The notes under the pieces: generated by a model
What the model was told of the DNA's origin: nothing
The model's input: the letters and a program-made list of their open reading frames with translations, nothing else
Database searches by the model: none
Assembly (NCBI GenBank): GCA_017303535.1
Contig: JAFLCO010000020.1
Coordinates: 1 to 35,135 of the forward strand
DNA: 35,135 bases
DNA from: Planctomycetota bacterium
Lineage (GTDB): Bacteria; Planctomycetota; Planctomycetia; Pirellulales; PNKZ01
Direction: 5' to 3'
Program-made: the position numbers and the translations under genes
Part shown: piece after piece, positions 15,728-23,552 of the stretch
How positions within the stretch are numbered: position 1 is the stretch's first letter
Layout of the letters: every line of letters starts with the position of its first letter

Positions 15728-15991
15728 ATGGACTACGACTTCTGGAAAGCCGAATTCGAGCAATGGTACGACCGCACCAATCGGCTCATGGTCGCCGAGC
15801 ACGGCAGCATGCCGATGCTCGACGAACTGCGGCGGCGCTACGAGGAAGCGACGGACGAGGAACGTCGCTGGATCGTCGAACTCCTGCTGCGCTGGCAACG
15901 TCAGGGCAATGATTTTCAAAAGTACGACGCCGCGCGGCTGCTGCCGGAGTTCGCCGAAACCGACAGGGATGAATACGGCCGCGTTGATTGA
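15728..15991 (+). CDS. Small hypothetical protein
   Basis: ATG 15728 begins an 87-residue, strongly charged, probably all-helical protein (FWKAEFEQWYDRTNRLMVAE; MLDELRRRYEEATDEERRWI; VELLLRWQRQGNDFQKYDAA). The amphipathic helices and absence of low complexity favour a real gene, although the frame is open upstream into the repeat region and no ribosome-binding site is clear. No family is recognised. It has no obvious partner: repeats lie on both sides. Confidence 0.55.
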   Translation: MDYDFWKAEFEQWYDRTNRLMVAEHGSMPMLDELRRRYEEATDEERRWIVELLLRWQRQGNDFQKYDAARLLPEFAETDRDEYGRVD

Positions 15992-16002
15992 AAGCCGAAT
16001 TT

Positions 16003-16105
16003 AACCACAGAGACGCAGAGGCACAGAGAAAGGAAAGAGAAGTCCGAATTCTTCCCTCGTATTCCCTGTGTCGTTGCGTCTCGGTGCCTCTGTGTCTCTG
16101 TGGTT
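16003..16105. repeat. ACCACAGAGAC inverted repeat element
   Basis: The 22-base arms, AACCACAGAGACGCAGAGGC-AC at 16003-16024 and its reverse complement at 16084-16105, differ at one position. The middle is A/G-rich on the left and T/C-rich on the right. Closely similar elements are common between genes in many bacterial genomes. It lies between two convergent genes and could serve both as a bidirectional 3' end. Confidence 0.85.
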
Positions 16106-16112
16106 CTTTACG

Positions 16113-17081
16113 CTAGGCCGCGACCGCTTTCTTCTTGCGGTGGTCTTTCCAGCGCTTGTGCAGCCACCAATACTGCTCGGGCGTTTCCGCGATGAACTTT
16201 TCGAACTCGCTGGTGAACCACTGGGTGACCGCCGTGACGTTCTGCATTTCCGGCGGTGCGGTCCTCGGGTCGAATACGGCGTGCACGCGTTGTTGAAATC
16301 GTAATGGTCCGGTCGTACGGCGGCAGGAGACCACGCAGAGCGGCACGTCGTTCATCAGCGACAACAGCGCGATCGCTTTGTGAGCACTCGCATCCTTGCC
16401 GAAGAACTTGATCCAGCACCCTTTCTTGCCTCCGTGTTGATCGGCGAGCACGCCGACGATGCCTCCCTGCCCCAGGACTTCGAGCAGCCGCTCGCTGCCG
16501 CCGTCTTTGGCGATCAGATGTTGGCCGGTCGCGCCGCGAAAACGGCCGATGAACGCTTCGAGGTACGGATTATCCAGCGTGCGGGCCACGCTGTACGTCG
16601 GAAAGCCGGTGAGGCCGCTGTTGAAGCCGAGGATTTCGAATACGCCGAAGTGGGCCGTCACAAACACCACGCCCCGCTTGCTAAACATCACGTCGGCGAA
16701 GATGTCGCGGTTTTGAAAGTCGATGTATTGCCGATAGTTCGTAATGTGGATGCGCCGCGGAGCGTGGGCGACTTCGGCGATAAAGAGGAACAAGTGTTCC
16801 CACATCGCCAGCCGGCAACGATGTTTCTGGCCGGCGGTCCAGTGCGGAAACGCGATGCCGAAGTTTTCCTCGATCACGGCCTTACGCACCGGGAAGACGT
16901 CAGTGAACAGCCTGGCCAACGGCTTTGCCAGGGCCGCGCACGTTTCGAGCCGGAGCATCTGCACGATGCACACGAAGACCCTCACGGCCAGATACTCGGC
17001 GAGATGGCGAAGCTTGAGCAGATTCACGGCGGCGACGAAACGGCGAGCGTTGGGGAAATAAACGGCCGGCAATCGCGGCAT
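16113..17081 (-). CDS. LpxL/HtrB-family lysophospholipid acyltransferase
   Basis: Start ATG 17081 gives 322 residues; the frame is open to 17201, but that extension is Arg-rich and overlaps the divergent promoter region. The acyltransferase motif H144-F-G-V-F-E149 (HX4E) stands in VVFVTAHFGVFEILGF, followed by ARTLDNPYLEAFI, GQGGIVGVLADQHGGKKG (D214) and the family C-terminal signature ETPEQYWWLHKRWKD. The N-terminus has a hydrophobic anchor near residues 30-45. LpxL-type enzymes add a secondary acyl chain to lipid A precursors at the inner membrane, consistent with a Gram-negative-type envelope. The exact acceptor cannot be told. Confidence 0.9.
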   Translation of the reverse strand: MPRLPAVYFPNARRFVAAVNLLKLRHLAEYLAVRVFVCIVQMLRLETCAALAKPLARLFTDVFPVRKAVIEENFGIAFPHWTAGQKHRCRLAMWEHLFLFIAEVAHAPRRIHITNYRQYIDFQNRDIFADVMFSKRGVVFVTAHFGVFEILGFNSGLTGFPTYSVARTLDNPYLEAFIGRFRGATGQHLIAKDGGSERLLEVLGQGGIVGVLADQHGGKKGCWIKFFGKDASAHKAIALLSLMNDVPLCVVSCRRTTGPLRFQQRVHAVFDPRTAPPEMQNVTAVTQWFTSEFEKFIAETPEQYWWLHKRWKDHRKKKAVAA

Positions 17082-17215
17082 TTTAGGAGAATCGCCGCGC
17101 TGCGACCATGCCGATGCGGCTTGCGGAACCGGTCGTGAGGCGGATAATTTGCGGCGACGGACGGTTGCGCGTCGAGCAAGCTCGACGGCTAAACGATTCA
17201 TAAGGAGTGTTGCGC

Positions 17216-18118
17216 ATGTCGCTGTTGGTCGTCGGTTCGGTGGCTTTGGATAGCGTGGAAACTCCGACGGCGAAGCGCGACAACGTGCTCGGCGGCTCGG
17301 CGACCTTCTTCTCGTACGCGGCCAGCTACTTCACGCAGGTCAAGCTCGTCGGCGAGGTCGGCGAAGATTGGCCGGCCGAACATACGAAGCTCCTCCAATC
17401 GCGGCAGATCGACACCACCGGGCTGCGGATCGTGCCCGGCGCGAAGACGTTTCGTTGGCGCGGCAAGTATCAGCCGAACATGAACGACCGCGAGACGCTT
17501 GAGGTCCATCTCAACGTCTTCGAAAGCTTCAACCCGAAGCTCACGGAGGAGCAGCGCAAGAGCCGGTTCGTGTTCCTCGCCAACGGTTCGCCGATCATGC
17601 AACTCGGCGTGCTTGAGCAAGTCGCCAACCCGGTCTTGAGCGTCTGCGACACGATGGACCTCTGGATCAACATCCAGCGCGACGACTTGATGAAGCTGCT
17701 GAAGCGCATCGACGGCCTGGTGATGAACGACAGCGAGGCCAAGCTGCTGACGCAGGACGAGAACCTCGTCCGCGCCGGTCATGCCGTGCGCAAGCTCGGG
17801 CCGAAGTTCGTCGTGATCAAGAAGGGCGAGCACGGCGCGATGTTCTTCAGCGAACATGAGACGTACGTCATGCCGGCCTTCCCGACGCCCGACGTCGTCG
17901 ACCCGACCGGCGCCGGCGACAGTTTCGCGGGCGGGATGATGGGCTACCTCGCCAGCCAAGGCAACTTCGAACCGAAGACGCTCAAGGAAGCCCTGGCCTA
18001 CGGCACGCTCGTCGCCAGTTTCAACGTGGAAGATTTTTCGCTCGATCGGATGAAGCAAATCGAACGGGCCGACATCGACAACCGGATGCGGCAGTACAAG
18101 CAGATGCTGAGCTTCTGA
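17216..18118 (+). CDS. PfkB-family carbohydrate kinase
   Basis: AAGGAG lies 8 bases before ATG 17216, which decides the start. The 300-residue protein has the ribokinase fold signatures: VVGSVALDSV at the N-terminus, LGGSATFFSYAASYF (N-terminal substrate-binding Gly-Gly), VMNDSEAKLLT (N171-D-S-E), VVIKKGEHGA, and DPTGAGDSFAGGMMGYLA (anion hole G232-A-G-D235, D235 being the catalytic base). The substrate is unclear; the family includes ribokinases, adenosine kinases and sugar kinases. The C-terminal FNVEDFSLDRM is typical of a PfkB subgroup that annotation pipelines often name sugar kinase. It probably leads a transcript with the EVE and BioF genes downstream. Confidence 0.92.
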   Translation: MSLLVVGSVALDSVETPTAKRDNVLGGSATFFSYAASYFTQVKLVGEVGEDWPAEHTKLLQSRQIDTTGLRIVPGAKTFRWRGKYQPNMNDRETLEVHLNVFESFNPKLTEEQRKSRFVFLANGSPIMQLGVLEQVANPVLSVCDTMDLWINIQRDDLMKLLKRIDGLVMNDSEAKLLTQDENLVRAGHAVRKLGPKFVVIKKGEHGAMFFSEHETYVMPAFPTPDVVDPTGAGDSFAGGMMGYLASQGNFEPKTLKEALAYGTLVASFNVEDFSLDRMKQIERADIDNRMRQYKQMLSF

Positions 18119-18156
18119 GCGAGCTTGGAGCCGGGAGCTTGGAGCTGAGAGCTAAG
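18119..18156. repeat. GGAGCT-type repeat, second copy
   Basis: GAGCTTGGAGCCGGGAGCTT followed by GGAGCTGAGAGCTAAG fills the gap between the kinase stop and the EVE gene. It matches the left arm of the element at 12074-12170. Only one orientation is present here. Confidence 0.65.
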
Positions 18157-18170
18157 ACGGAAACGCACGC

Positions 18171-18728
18171 ATGAACTACTGGTTGCTGAAGAGCGAGCCG
18201 GATTGTTTTTCGATTGCCGATCTGGCGGCGGCGCCGAAGCAGACGACCTATTGGGACGGCGTGCGAAACTATCAGGCGCGTAACATGCTGCGCGACCAGA
18301 TGCAGCCGGGCGACTTGGTGTTGTACTACCACTCGAGCGCGGAACCGCCGGCCGTGGTGGGGACGGCGAAGGTCGTGAAGGCGGGCTATCCCGACCACAC
18401 GGCGCAGGACCCGAAGGGGGACCATTACGACCCCAAGCACACGGCGATGTCGCCGATTTGGTACATGGTCGACATTCAACTCGGCGAGATTTTTCCGCGC
18501 GAGCTGCCGATCGGCGAACTCCGCGGCGTGCCGGCGCTCAAAGAGATGGAACTACTGAAAACCGGCAGCCGGTTGAGCGTGCAACCGGTGCGGAAGAGCG
18601 AGTATGAGGCGATCCTGAAACTCGCGAAGCAACCGGCGCCGGCGGAAAGTGCGACGGCGAAAAAGCCGGCGAAGAGGAAAGCTGTTGCTGGTGCAACGAA
18701 GGGCGCGCCGCGCAAGCGCGGCGGCTAG
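18171..18728 (+). CDS. EVE-domain protein
   Basis: The 185-residue product matches the EVE (PUA-like) fold through MNYWLLKSEPDCFSIADL, TTYWDGVRNYQARNMLRD, MQPGDLVLYYHSS, PAVVGTAKVVKAGYPD, MSPIWYMVDIQL and LKTGSRLSVQPVRKSEYEAI. EVE domains bind modified bases in nucleic acid, including modified cytosines, and occur both as housekeeping proteins and in defence contexts. This stand-alone form resembles the housekeeping Thy28 type. The last 30 residues are Ala/Lys-rich (KKPAKRKAVAGATKGAPRKR), a basic tail that could add nonspecific nucleic acid binding. It is followed by bioF after 10 bases. Confidence 0.92.
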   Translation: MNYWLLKSEPDCFSIADLAAAPKQTTYWDGVRNYQARNMLRDQMQPGDLVLYYHSSAEPPAVVGTAKVVKAGYPDHTAQDPKGDHYDPKHTAMSPIWYMVDIQLGEIFPRELPIGELRGVPALKEMELLKTGSRLSVQPVRKSEYEAILKLAKQPAPAESATAKKPAKRKAVAGATKGAPRKRGG

Positions 18729-18738
18729 ACGGCGCGGT

Positions 18739-19899
18739 ATGAGCAATCGGCTCGATTGGATCGACGACGAACTTGAGCGGCTGCGCGACGCCGATCTTGA
18801 TCGGCATTTGCACACGCACGAGGGTCCGCAAGGTCCGACGCTGGCGATCGCCGGCCGGATGCTGGTGAACTTCGGGTCGAACGACTACCTCGGACTCGCC
18901 GGCGACGCGCGCTTGGCCGCGGCCGCCGCAGCCGCGATGAACGTCGAAGGCTTCGGCTCCGGGTCGAGCCCGTTGATCGTTGGTCATGCATCGTCGCACG
19001 CTCGGCTCGAAGCGAAGCTGGCCGAGTTTGAACGGGTCGAAGCGGCGCTACTGACGTCGACCGGTTATGCGGCGAACGTCGGCGCGGTGACGGCGCTCGT
19101 CGGCCGGGGAGACATCGTCTTCTCCGATTCCTTGAACCACGCCAGTCTGATCGACGGCTGCCGGCTCTCGCGGGCCGAGGTGCTCGTCTACCCGCACGGC
19201 AACATCGATGCGCTGGCGGCCGGGCTAAGCGAAGCGGGCGAGTTTCGCCGCCGGCTGATCGTGACCGACGGGCTGTTTAGCATGGACGGCGACGTTGCGC
19301 CACTGGCCGACCTGGCGGAACTCGCCGAGACGCACGACGCGATGCTCTTGGTCGACGAAGCCCATGCGACGGGCGTGTTCGGCGCACAGGGTCGCGGCAC
19401 GTGTGAAGCGGCGGGCGTGGAAGAAGCGGTCGACGTGCGGATCGGTACGCTCAGCAAGGCGCTCGGGGCAATCGGCGGGTTCGTTGCGGGGCGCGAGTCG
19501 CTCGTGGCGCGGCTTGTGAACCGCGCGCGGCCGTACATTTTTTCGACCGCGTTGCCTCCGGCCGCCGCAGCCGCCGCCGTGGCCGCACTCGACATCGTGC
19601 GCGAAGAGCCGCAGCGCCGGACGGAGTTGCTGGCCCGAGCCGCCGAACTGCGCGAGGCCCTGGCCGGCGACGGGTGGGACGTCGGCCCGTCGGTGAGCCA
19701 AATCATTCCCCTCGTGGTCGGCGATGCCGGTGAGACGATGCGGTTGGCGGCGCAGCTTCGCGAGCGGGGTTTCTTGGTCCCGCCAATCCGGCCGCCGTCG
19801 GTTCCGGAGGGGGAATGTCGCCTGAGGTTGAGCCTGTCTTACGCTCATTCGCCGCAAATGATCGCCGATTTGTGGGCGGCCCTCAAAGAATTGCGGTAG
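18739..19899 (+). CDS. bioF: 8-amino-7-oxononanoate synthase
   Basis: Start ATG 18739 gives 386 residues, the normal length. Alpha-oxoamine synthase features are complete: VNFGSNDYLGLAGD, GFGSGSSPLIVGH, SDSLNHASLIDG (H133 stacks on PLP), VTDGLFSMDGDVAPL, LLVDEAHATGVFGAQGRG (D206, H209), and GTLSKALGAIGGFVAG with K240 as the PLP lysine. The enzyme condenses pimeloyl-ACP or pimeloyl-CoA with L-alanine in biotin synthesis. The close family members KBL and HemA are less likely, given the HATGVFGAQGRG and C-terminal VPEGECRLRLSLSYAH motifs. No other bio genes are nearby. No ribosome-binding site is visible, suggesting coupling to the EVE gene ten bases upstream. Confidence 0.9.
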   Translation: MSNRLDWIDDELERLRDADLDRHLHTHEGPQGPTLAIAGRMLVNFGSNDYLGLAGDARLAAAAAAAMNVEGFGSGSSPLIVGHASSHARLEAKLAEFERVEAALLTSTGYAANVGAVTALVGRGDIVFSDSLNHASLIDGCRLSRAEVLVYPHGNIDALAAGLSEAGEFRRRLIVTDGLFSMDGDVAPLADLAELAETHDAMLLVDEAHATGVFGAQGRGTCEAAGVEEAVDVRIGTLSKALGAIGGFVAGRESLVARLVNRARPYIFSTALPPAAAAAAVAALDIVREEPQRRTELLARAAELREALAGDGWDVGPSVSQIIPLVVGDAGETMRLAAQLRERGFLVPPIRPPSVPEGECRLRLSLSYAHSPQMIADLWAALKELR

Positions 19900-19959
19900 G
19901 CTGCGCGTCGGATTGGCGTCGAGCAGCATTAGGATCGCAAAGTCTTTGGAGATACCGTT

Positions 19960-21390
19960 ATGAAACTCGCCTCATTTCTCACGGCCCTCGGCCTCGTGAC
20001 GTTCGTCGCCGCGTCGGCTCAGGCCGCTTCTAAACCGAACATCATCGTGATCGTCGGCGACGACATGGGCTATCACGACGTCGGCGTTCACGGCTGTTCT
20101 GACATTCCCACGCCGCACATCGATTCGCTGGCCGCCGGCGGCGTGCAATGCACCAGCGGCTACGTCAGCGGGCCGTATTGCAGCCCGACGCGAGCCGGAC
20201 TTCTGACCGGCAAATACCAAACGCGTTTCGGGCACGAATTCAATCCGGGTCCGCCGGGCCAAGGCGACAACGACGCCAAGGGGCTCGACCTCAAGCAGCA
20301 AACGTTGGCCGACCGACTGAAGGCCGTCGGTTACAAGACCGGCATGGTCGGCAAGTGGCACTTGGGCAACACGCCGGAGTTCCACCCGATGAGCCGGGGC
20401 TTCGACGAATACTTCGGCTTTCTCGGCGGGGCTTACACGTATTTTCCGAACCGGCCCGGCACGCGAATGGATCAAGTGCTCCGCGGCCGGGAACTCTCGG
20501 GCGAGAAGGAATATCTCACCGATGCGTTTGCTCGCGAGGCGACGGCGTTCATCGGTCGGCACGAGAAGGAACCGTTCTTCTTGTATCTGACGTTCAACGC
20601 CGTACACACGCCGATGGAGGCGACGGAGAAGTACCTGTCGCGGTTTGCGAACGTAGCCGATCAGAAACGGCGTACCTACTGCGCGATGATGTCGGCGATG
20701 GACGACGCGATCGGCGCGGTGCTCGGCAAATTGCAAACGGCCGGGCTCGAAGAGAACACGCTGATTTTCTTTGTGAGCGACAACGGCGGCCCGCAAGCCT
20801 CGAACGGCAGCGACAACACACCGCTGCGGGGCGATAAGGCCACGACTTGGGAAGGGGGCGTGCGCGTGCCGTATCTGGTGCAATGGAAGGGAAAGCTGCC
20901 CGCCGGTGTGAAGTATGACCAGCCGGTGATTCAGATCGACTTCCTGCCGACGGCCCTGGCCGCCGCGGGCGCTCCGATTTCGCCGGGCGAAGGGCTCGAC
21001 GGCGTGAACCTCCTGCCGTACTTGAGCGGCGAGAACAAAGAGGCCCCGCACAAAGCCCTGTACTGGCGGTTCGGCACGCAGATGGCCATTCGCCAAGGGG
21101 ATTGGAAGCTCGTGAGGGCCCGCACCGCGCCGGGCAAGGGGCAGCAGAACTCCCCCGTCGACCTGGGCCTTTACAACCTTGCGGCCGATATCGGCGAGCA
21201 GAAAAACCTTGCGGCCGAGCAGCCGGAGAAGGTGAAAGAGCTGCAAGCCGCTTGGGACGAGTGGGATAAGTCGAACGTGGCGGCGTCGTGGGTGCGCGAA
21301 GAGATTCGCAAACCGGCGGCCGGCGGCAAGAAACCCGGTGCCGCAGGCGCGAAGCCTGGCGCGAAGAAGAAACGCGCTGCCGCAAAATAG
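19960..21390 (+). CDS. Secreted S1-family sulfatase
   Basis: A GGAG ribosome-binding site precedes ATG 19960. The 476-residue product has a signal peptide (cleavage near AQAASKPN). The formylglycine motif C74-S-P-T-R78 lies in GPYCSPTRAGLLTGKYQTRF; calcium ligands include D34-D35 in IVGDDMGYHDVG and the DNGG in FFVSDNGGPQASNG. GKWHLG supplies the conserved Lys and His. The enzyme hydrolyses sulfate esters and needs Cys74 to be converted to formylglycine by a sulfatase-modifying enzyme, not present here. Very large sulfatase sets are a hallmark of planctomycetes. The C-terminal 25 residues are Ala/Gly/Lys-rich and look like a disordered tail. Natural substrate is probably a sulfated polysaccharide (inference). 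Confidence 0.93.
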   Translation: MKLASFLTALGLVTFVAASAQAASKPNIIVIVGDDMGYHDVGVHGCSDIPTPHIDSLAAGGVQCTSGYVSGPYCSPTRAGLLTGKYQTRFGHEFNPGPPGQGDNDAKGLDLKQQTLADRLKAVGYKTGMVGKWHLGNTPEFHPMSRGFDEYFGFLGGAYTYFPNRPGTRMDQVLRGRELSGEKEYLTDAFAREATAFIGRHEKEPFFLYLTFNAVHTPMEATEKYLSRFANVADQKRRTYCAMMSAMDDAIGAVLGKLQTAGLEENTLIFFVSDNGGPQASNGSDNTPLRGDKATTWEGGVRVPYLVQWKGKLPAGVKYDQPVIQIDFLPTALAAAGAPISPGEGLDGVNLLPYLSGENKEAPHKALYWRFGTQMAIRQGDWKLVRARTAPGKGQQNSPVDLGLYNLAADIGEQKNLAAEQPEKVKELQAAWDEWDKSNVAASWVREEIRKPAAGGKKPGAAGAKPGAKKKRAAAK

Positions 21391-21399
21391 ACGCGAGAT

Positions 21400-21513
21400 G
21401 GGTAGCCCGGTTTGCTTGCAAACCCGGTTTACCCAAGGCTCTTCCGCAAGAGCGGCATCGTCAGACGAGACTGCCTCTTGCTGAGCCCGGCTTGCGAGCA
21501 AGCCGGGCTACCC
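21400..21513. repeat. REP-like doublet with terminal inverted repeats, between convergent genes
   Basis: The outer ends GGGTAGCCCGG (21400-21410) and CCGGGCTACCC (21502-21512) are exact inverse repeats. Each half also folds on its own: CCGGTTTGC with GCAAACCCGG on the left, and AGCCCGGCTTGC with GCAAGCCGGGCT on the right. A small CTCTT/AAGAG hairpin lies at 21440-21453. The right hairpin runs into CCCTTTTT, so it may act as the terminator of the sulfatase gene. Confidence 0.8.
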
Positions 21514-21525
21514 TTTTTGCAAGCG

Positions 21526-22122
21526 TTATTTCGCAACGGCCGGCGCGGTACCGGTCGGCGTGCCCGTGCCTGCGGCGGCCGGAGCGTCGCGACCTTCGAC
21601 GACGCGCTTCAAGTCGGCGAGCCCCTGTCCGAAGACTTGCCCCATGCCGCGGTCCATGCACATCACCGTGCTCATCAGACGGTGCGTGAAGTCGCTCTTA
21701 CCGGTCATCGACCATTCGACCTGCGTGCGGCCGTCGATCGGAATGAACGTGAATTGAGCCGTCGATTTGCCTTCCATCGGCTTAAGGAAGTGCAGGTCAA
21801 GATCAACGAGCGAGTCTTGCCGACTGCGCGAGATCTTCATCTTGCCTTCGCCGCTCTTTTTGCCGGTCCAGTGATACTCGGCTCCTTCCCCCGCGGCAGG
21901 CCCTGAGTATTTGGCGACCGTCTCGGGATCCATCTTCAAAAACGGCTGCCACTTCTCCCAGTTCTTCAGTTCGTTCACCTGCGCGAACACGGCCGCCGGC
22001 GGAGCGTCGATCATCGTCGCGCTGGAAATGCGATAGTCTTCCGGCATGATCGCCGCGATGCCGAGAACCGTGCCGACGGCGCCGAGCAGCAATACAAATA
22101 GAAACTTAATCAACTTTCCCAT
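21526..22122 (-). CDS. Membrane-anchored SRPBCC (polyketide cyclase-like) protein
   Basis: The 198-residue product has an N-terminal membrane anchor (LIKFLFVLLLGAVGTVLGIA). An SRPBCC/START-like domain follows: SSATMIDAPPAAVFAQVNEL, KNWEKWQPFLKMDP, GEGAEYHWTGKKSGEGKMKI, TAQFTFIPIDGRTQVEWSMT and the last helix MGQVFGQGLADLKRVVEG. These helix-grip proteins bind hydrophobic ligands; the ligand here is unknown. The C-terminal 20 residues are Ala/Thr/Pro-rich. It is transcribed towards the sulfatase gene, with the repeat doublet between the two stops. Confidence 0.85.
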   Translation of the reverse strand: MGKLIKFLFVLLLGAVGTVLGIAAIMPEDYRISSATMIDAPPAAVFAQVNELKNWEKWQPFLKMDPETVAKYSGPAAGEGAEYHWTGKKSGEGKMKISRSRQDSLVDLDLHFLKPMEGKSTAQFTFIPIDGRTQVEWSMTGKSDFTHRLMSTVMCMDRGMGQVFGQGLADLKRVVEGRDAPAAAGTGTPTGTAPAVAK

Positions 22123-22224
22123 CGGATCCGCCTTTCACAAAGCATTGGTTCCTGCTGGTCGAAGCAAGCGCGCGCTTTTGCCTGCTGCTGCGACTCCCGC
22201 TATTCTTTCCGCCAATCGGTAAGC

Positions 22225-22635
22225 CTACATCCCGCGCGGCACGATCACCATCCATACCACGCCGAACTTGTCTTTCACCATCCCGAAGCGCGGGCTGAAG
22301 AACGTCTCGCCGATCGGCATCTGCACCTCGCCGCCGGCCTGCAAAGCGTTGAACACGCGATCGGCTTCCGCGGCGTCGGCCACGGAGAGCGTGAGCGAAA
22401 TTCCCTCGAACTTAGCGTCGCCCACACACCGGCCGTCGGACATCATCACGTGCGTTTCGCCGATCTGCACGTCGGCGTGCATGATCTTGTCGTCCATGCC
22501 CGGCGGGTTGTACTCCGGCTGCGGATTCTCTTTGAACCGCATGACGGCTTTGACCTGGGCGCCCAGGGCCTGCTTGTAAAACGCCAGGGCCTCGTCGCAG
22601 CGGCCGTCGAAATGCAGGTACGGGTTCAGCTTCAT
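22225..22635 (-). CDS. PhnB-like VOC (glyoxalase/bleomycin resistance) family protein
   Basis: Start ATG 22635 gives 136 residues, the normal length; the open frame continues to 22737 but the extra part is not family-like. The protein shows the PhnB-type start MKLNPYLHFDGRCDEALAFY, then KQALGAQV, MHADVQIGETHVMMSDG, GISLTLSVADAAEADRVFNA, GEVQMPIGETFFSPRFGMVK and DKFGVVWMVIV. VOC proteins of this type have paired beta-alpha-beta-beta-beta modules. Many PhnB-like members have no known reaction, and the classic metal ligands are not all evident here. It may form a transcript with the SRPBCC gene downstream (102-base gap); such pairs are common in many bacteria. Confidence 0.9.
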   Translation of the reverse strand: MKLNPYLHFDGRCDEALAFYKQALGAQVKAVMRFKENPQPEYNPPGMDDKIMHADVQIGETHVMMSDGRCVGDAKFEGISLTLSVADAAEADRVFNALQAGGEVQMPIGETFFSPRFGMVKDKFGVVWMVIVPRGM

Positions 22636-23147
22636 GTTGCGGCTCGTTGGGAAAGATGTTGAGTTGAGGGGAAATGCGATTTGCCGCTTAGTCGAACGTC
22701 GTGCGACGGGTTCGACAACCATCTCGCGAGTTTTCAAAATTTCATAGTAAGGCGAGCGAGCGGCGGGGTTTATCCCCGCCGTCTGTTGGAAGCGGTTCTA
22801 CAAGCCGACGAAATGCGCAGACGGCAGGGATAAACCCTGCCGCTCGCTTAACACTGCTCCGCCCCGGCCCGTCTCATCGAATACTTGAGTCGATTCCGGC
22901 CCTGAATGCAGTTTGTAATTCCGGGTACGAACCATCGTTGCCGGCACGGCAAGATTTACAAAGCCGAGTGCCGGCCGGTGACCTGCTGGAAAAATTTCGA
23001 TCGCTTCCGCACCGCGGAATTCGCAGAAAAACCGGGGCAATCCGTCGCCGCCGGCGTTTTGTAAGCGGCTGGTCTACCATCCGTGGTACGCCGTCTGCAT
23101 TAAGGGGAGTCCGTCGCGTTCGCTCTTACGCAAGGATGCCGTAAGCC
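22636..23147. other. Gene-free divergent region with one repeat doublet
   Basis: These 512 bases hold the 22755-22848 repeat doublet and the promoters of the PhnB-like gene (reverse) and the 81-aa gene (forward). Nothing coding was seen on either strand; the remaining sequence (22850-23130) shows no clear fold or motif. Confidence 0.6.
22755..22848. repeat. REP-like doublet with compensatory changes between arms
   Basis: The arms are 31 bases each (22755-22785 and 22818-22848), in inverse orientation, differing at two positions. Each contains its own hairpin: GGCGGGG/CCCCGCC around TTTAT on the left, GGCAGGG/CCCTGCC around ATAAA on the right. The two differences are the two halves of one base pair (G-C versus A-T), so both local hairpins stay perfect while the long-range pairing is weakened. 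Confidence 0.85.
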
Positions 23148-23393
23148 ATGACCCGCCAGTCGAAGTTCCTGTGGATGAGAGACCTTTTGGAACACATGCA
23201 GAGCTGCCACGAACAGTGGGAGACGGCGGACGAACGTCGCGAACGGCTCTTGGCCGAGACGATGCGCCGCGACCTGGAAGAGATCCGTCGGCTGTGCGAT
23301 TCCTTGCAAGACGACGTCGACCGCAGCAATCCGAGCGCTCCTCACAACACGAACACGGCGCCGCGACCGCGGCTCTATCGCTGGGCGGCTTAA
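23148..23393 (+). CDS. Small conserved planctomycete-type protein
   Basis: The 81-residue product reads MTRQSKFLWMRDLLEHMQSC, HEQWETADERRERLLAETMR, RDLEEIRRLCDSLQDDVDRS and a Pro/Arg-rich tail ending RLYRWAA. It is helical and amphipathic with two cysteines (20 and 50). I recall similar small proteins (pattern KFLW.RD.LEH...C..Q.E......LTE.M.RDLE.C.RLC) in other planctomycetes, but have no function for them. AAGGA lies about 12 bases before the start. A strong terminator follows, so it is probably monocistronic. Confidence 0.7.
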   Translation: MTRQSKFLWMRDLLEHMQSCHEQWETADERRERLLAETMRRDLEEIRRLCDSLQDDVDRSNPSAPHNTNTAPRPRLYRWAA

Positions 23394-23443
23394 ACACCAC
23401 CCGCCTTGCATAGAGCCTCGGTCGCCGGCCACGTCGGCGAGAG

Positions 23444-23518
23444 AGCGGTGGGGTTGATTCCCGTTGCCGTAAGAGATTACGGATACCACACCTCGGGAAT
23501 CAACCCGACCGCTTTTTT
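23444..23518 (+). terminator. Large hairpin terminator after the 81-aa gene
   Basis: AGCGGTGGGGTTGATTCCCG (23444-23463) pairs with the reverse-complementary 23494-23513 with one mismatch. The stem is capped by an inner hairpin CCGTAA-GAGA-TTACGG (23467-23482) and followed by TTTTTT (23513-23518). The branched shape is larger than a typical terminator and may derive from a repeat element. Confidence 0.75.
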
Positions 23519-23552
23519 ACTTTCTGCATCTCTTTCGGCAACACCACCAAAT

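Noticed and set aside
18171..18728. EVE-domain protein as part of a defence system
   Set aside because: EVE domains occur in defence loci, but the neighbours here are a sugar kinase and bioF, and no nuclease or helicase is adjacent. The housekeeping form is more likely.
19972..21501. A 509-codon reverse frame opposite the sulfatase
   Set aside because: The forward strand encodes a complete sulfatase with active-site CSPTR. The reverse frame has no recognisable feature.
21526..22635. SRPBCC and PhnB-like pair as an antibiotic-resistance or toxin-response unit
   Set aside because: Both families are very broad and commonly adjacent in many bacteria; no resistance-specific residues or regulator are visible.
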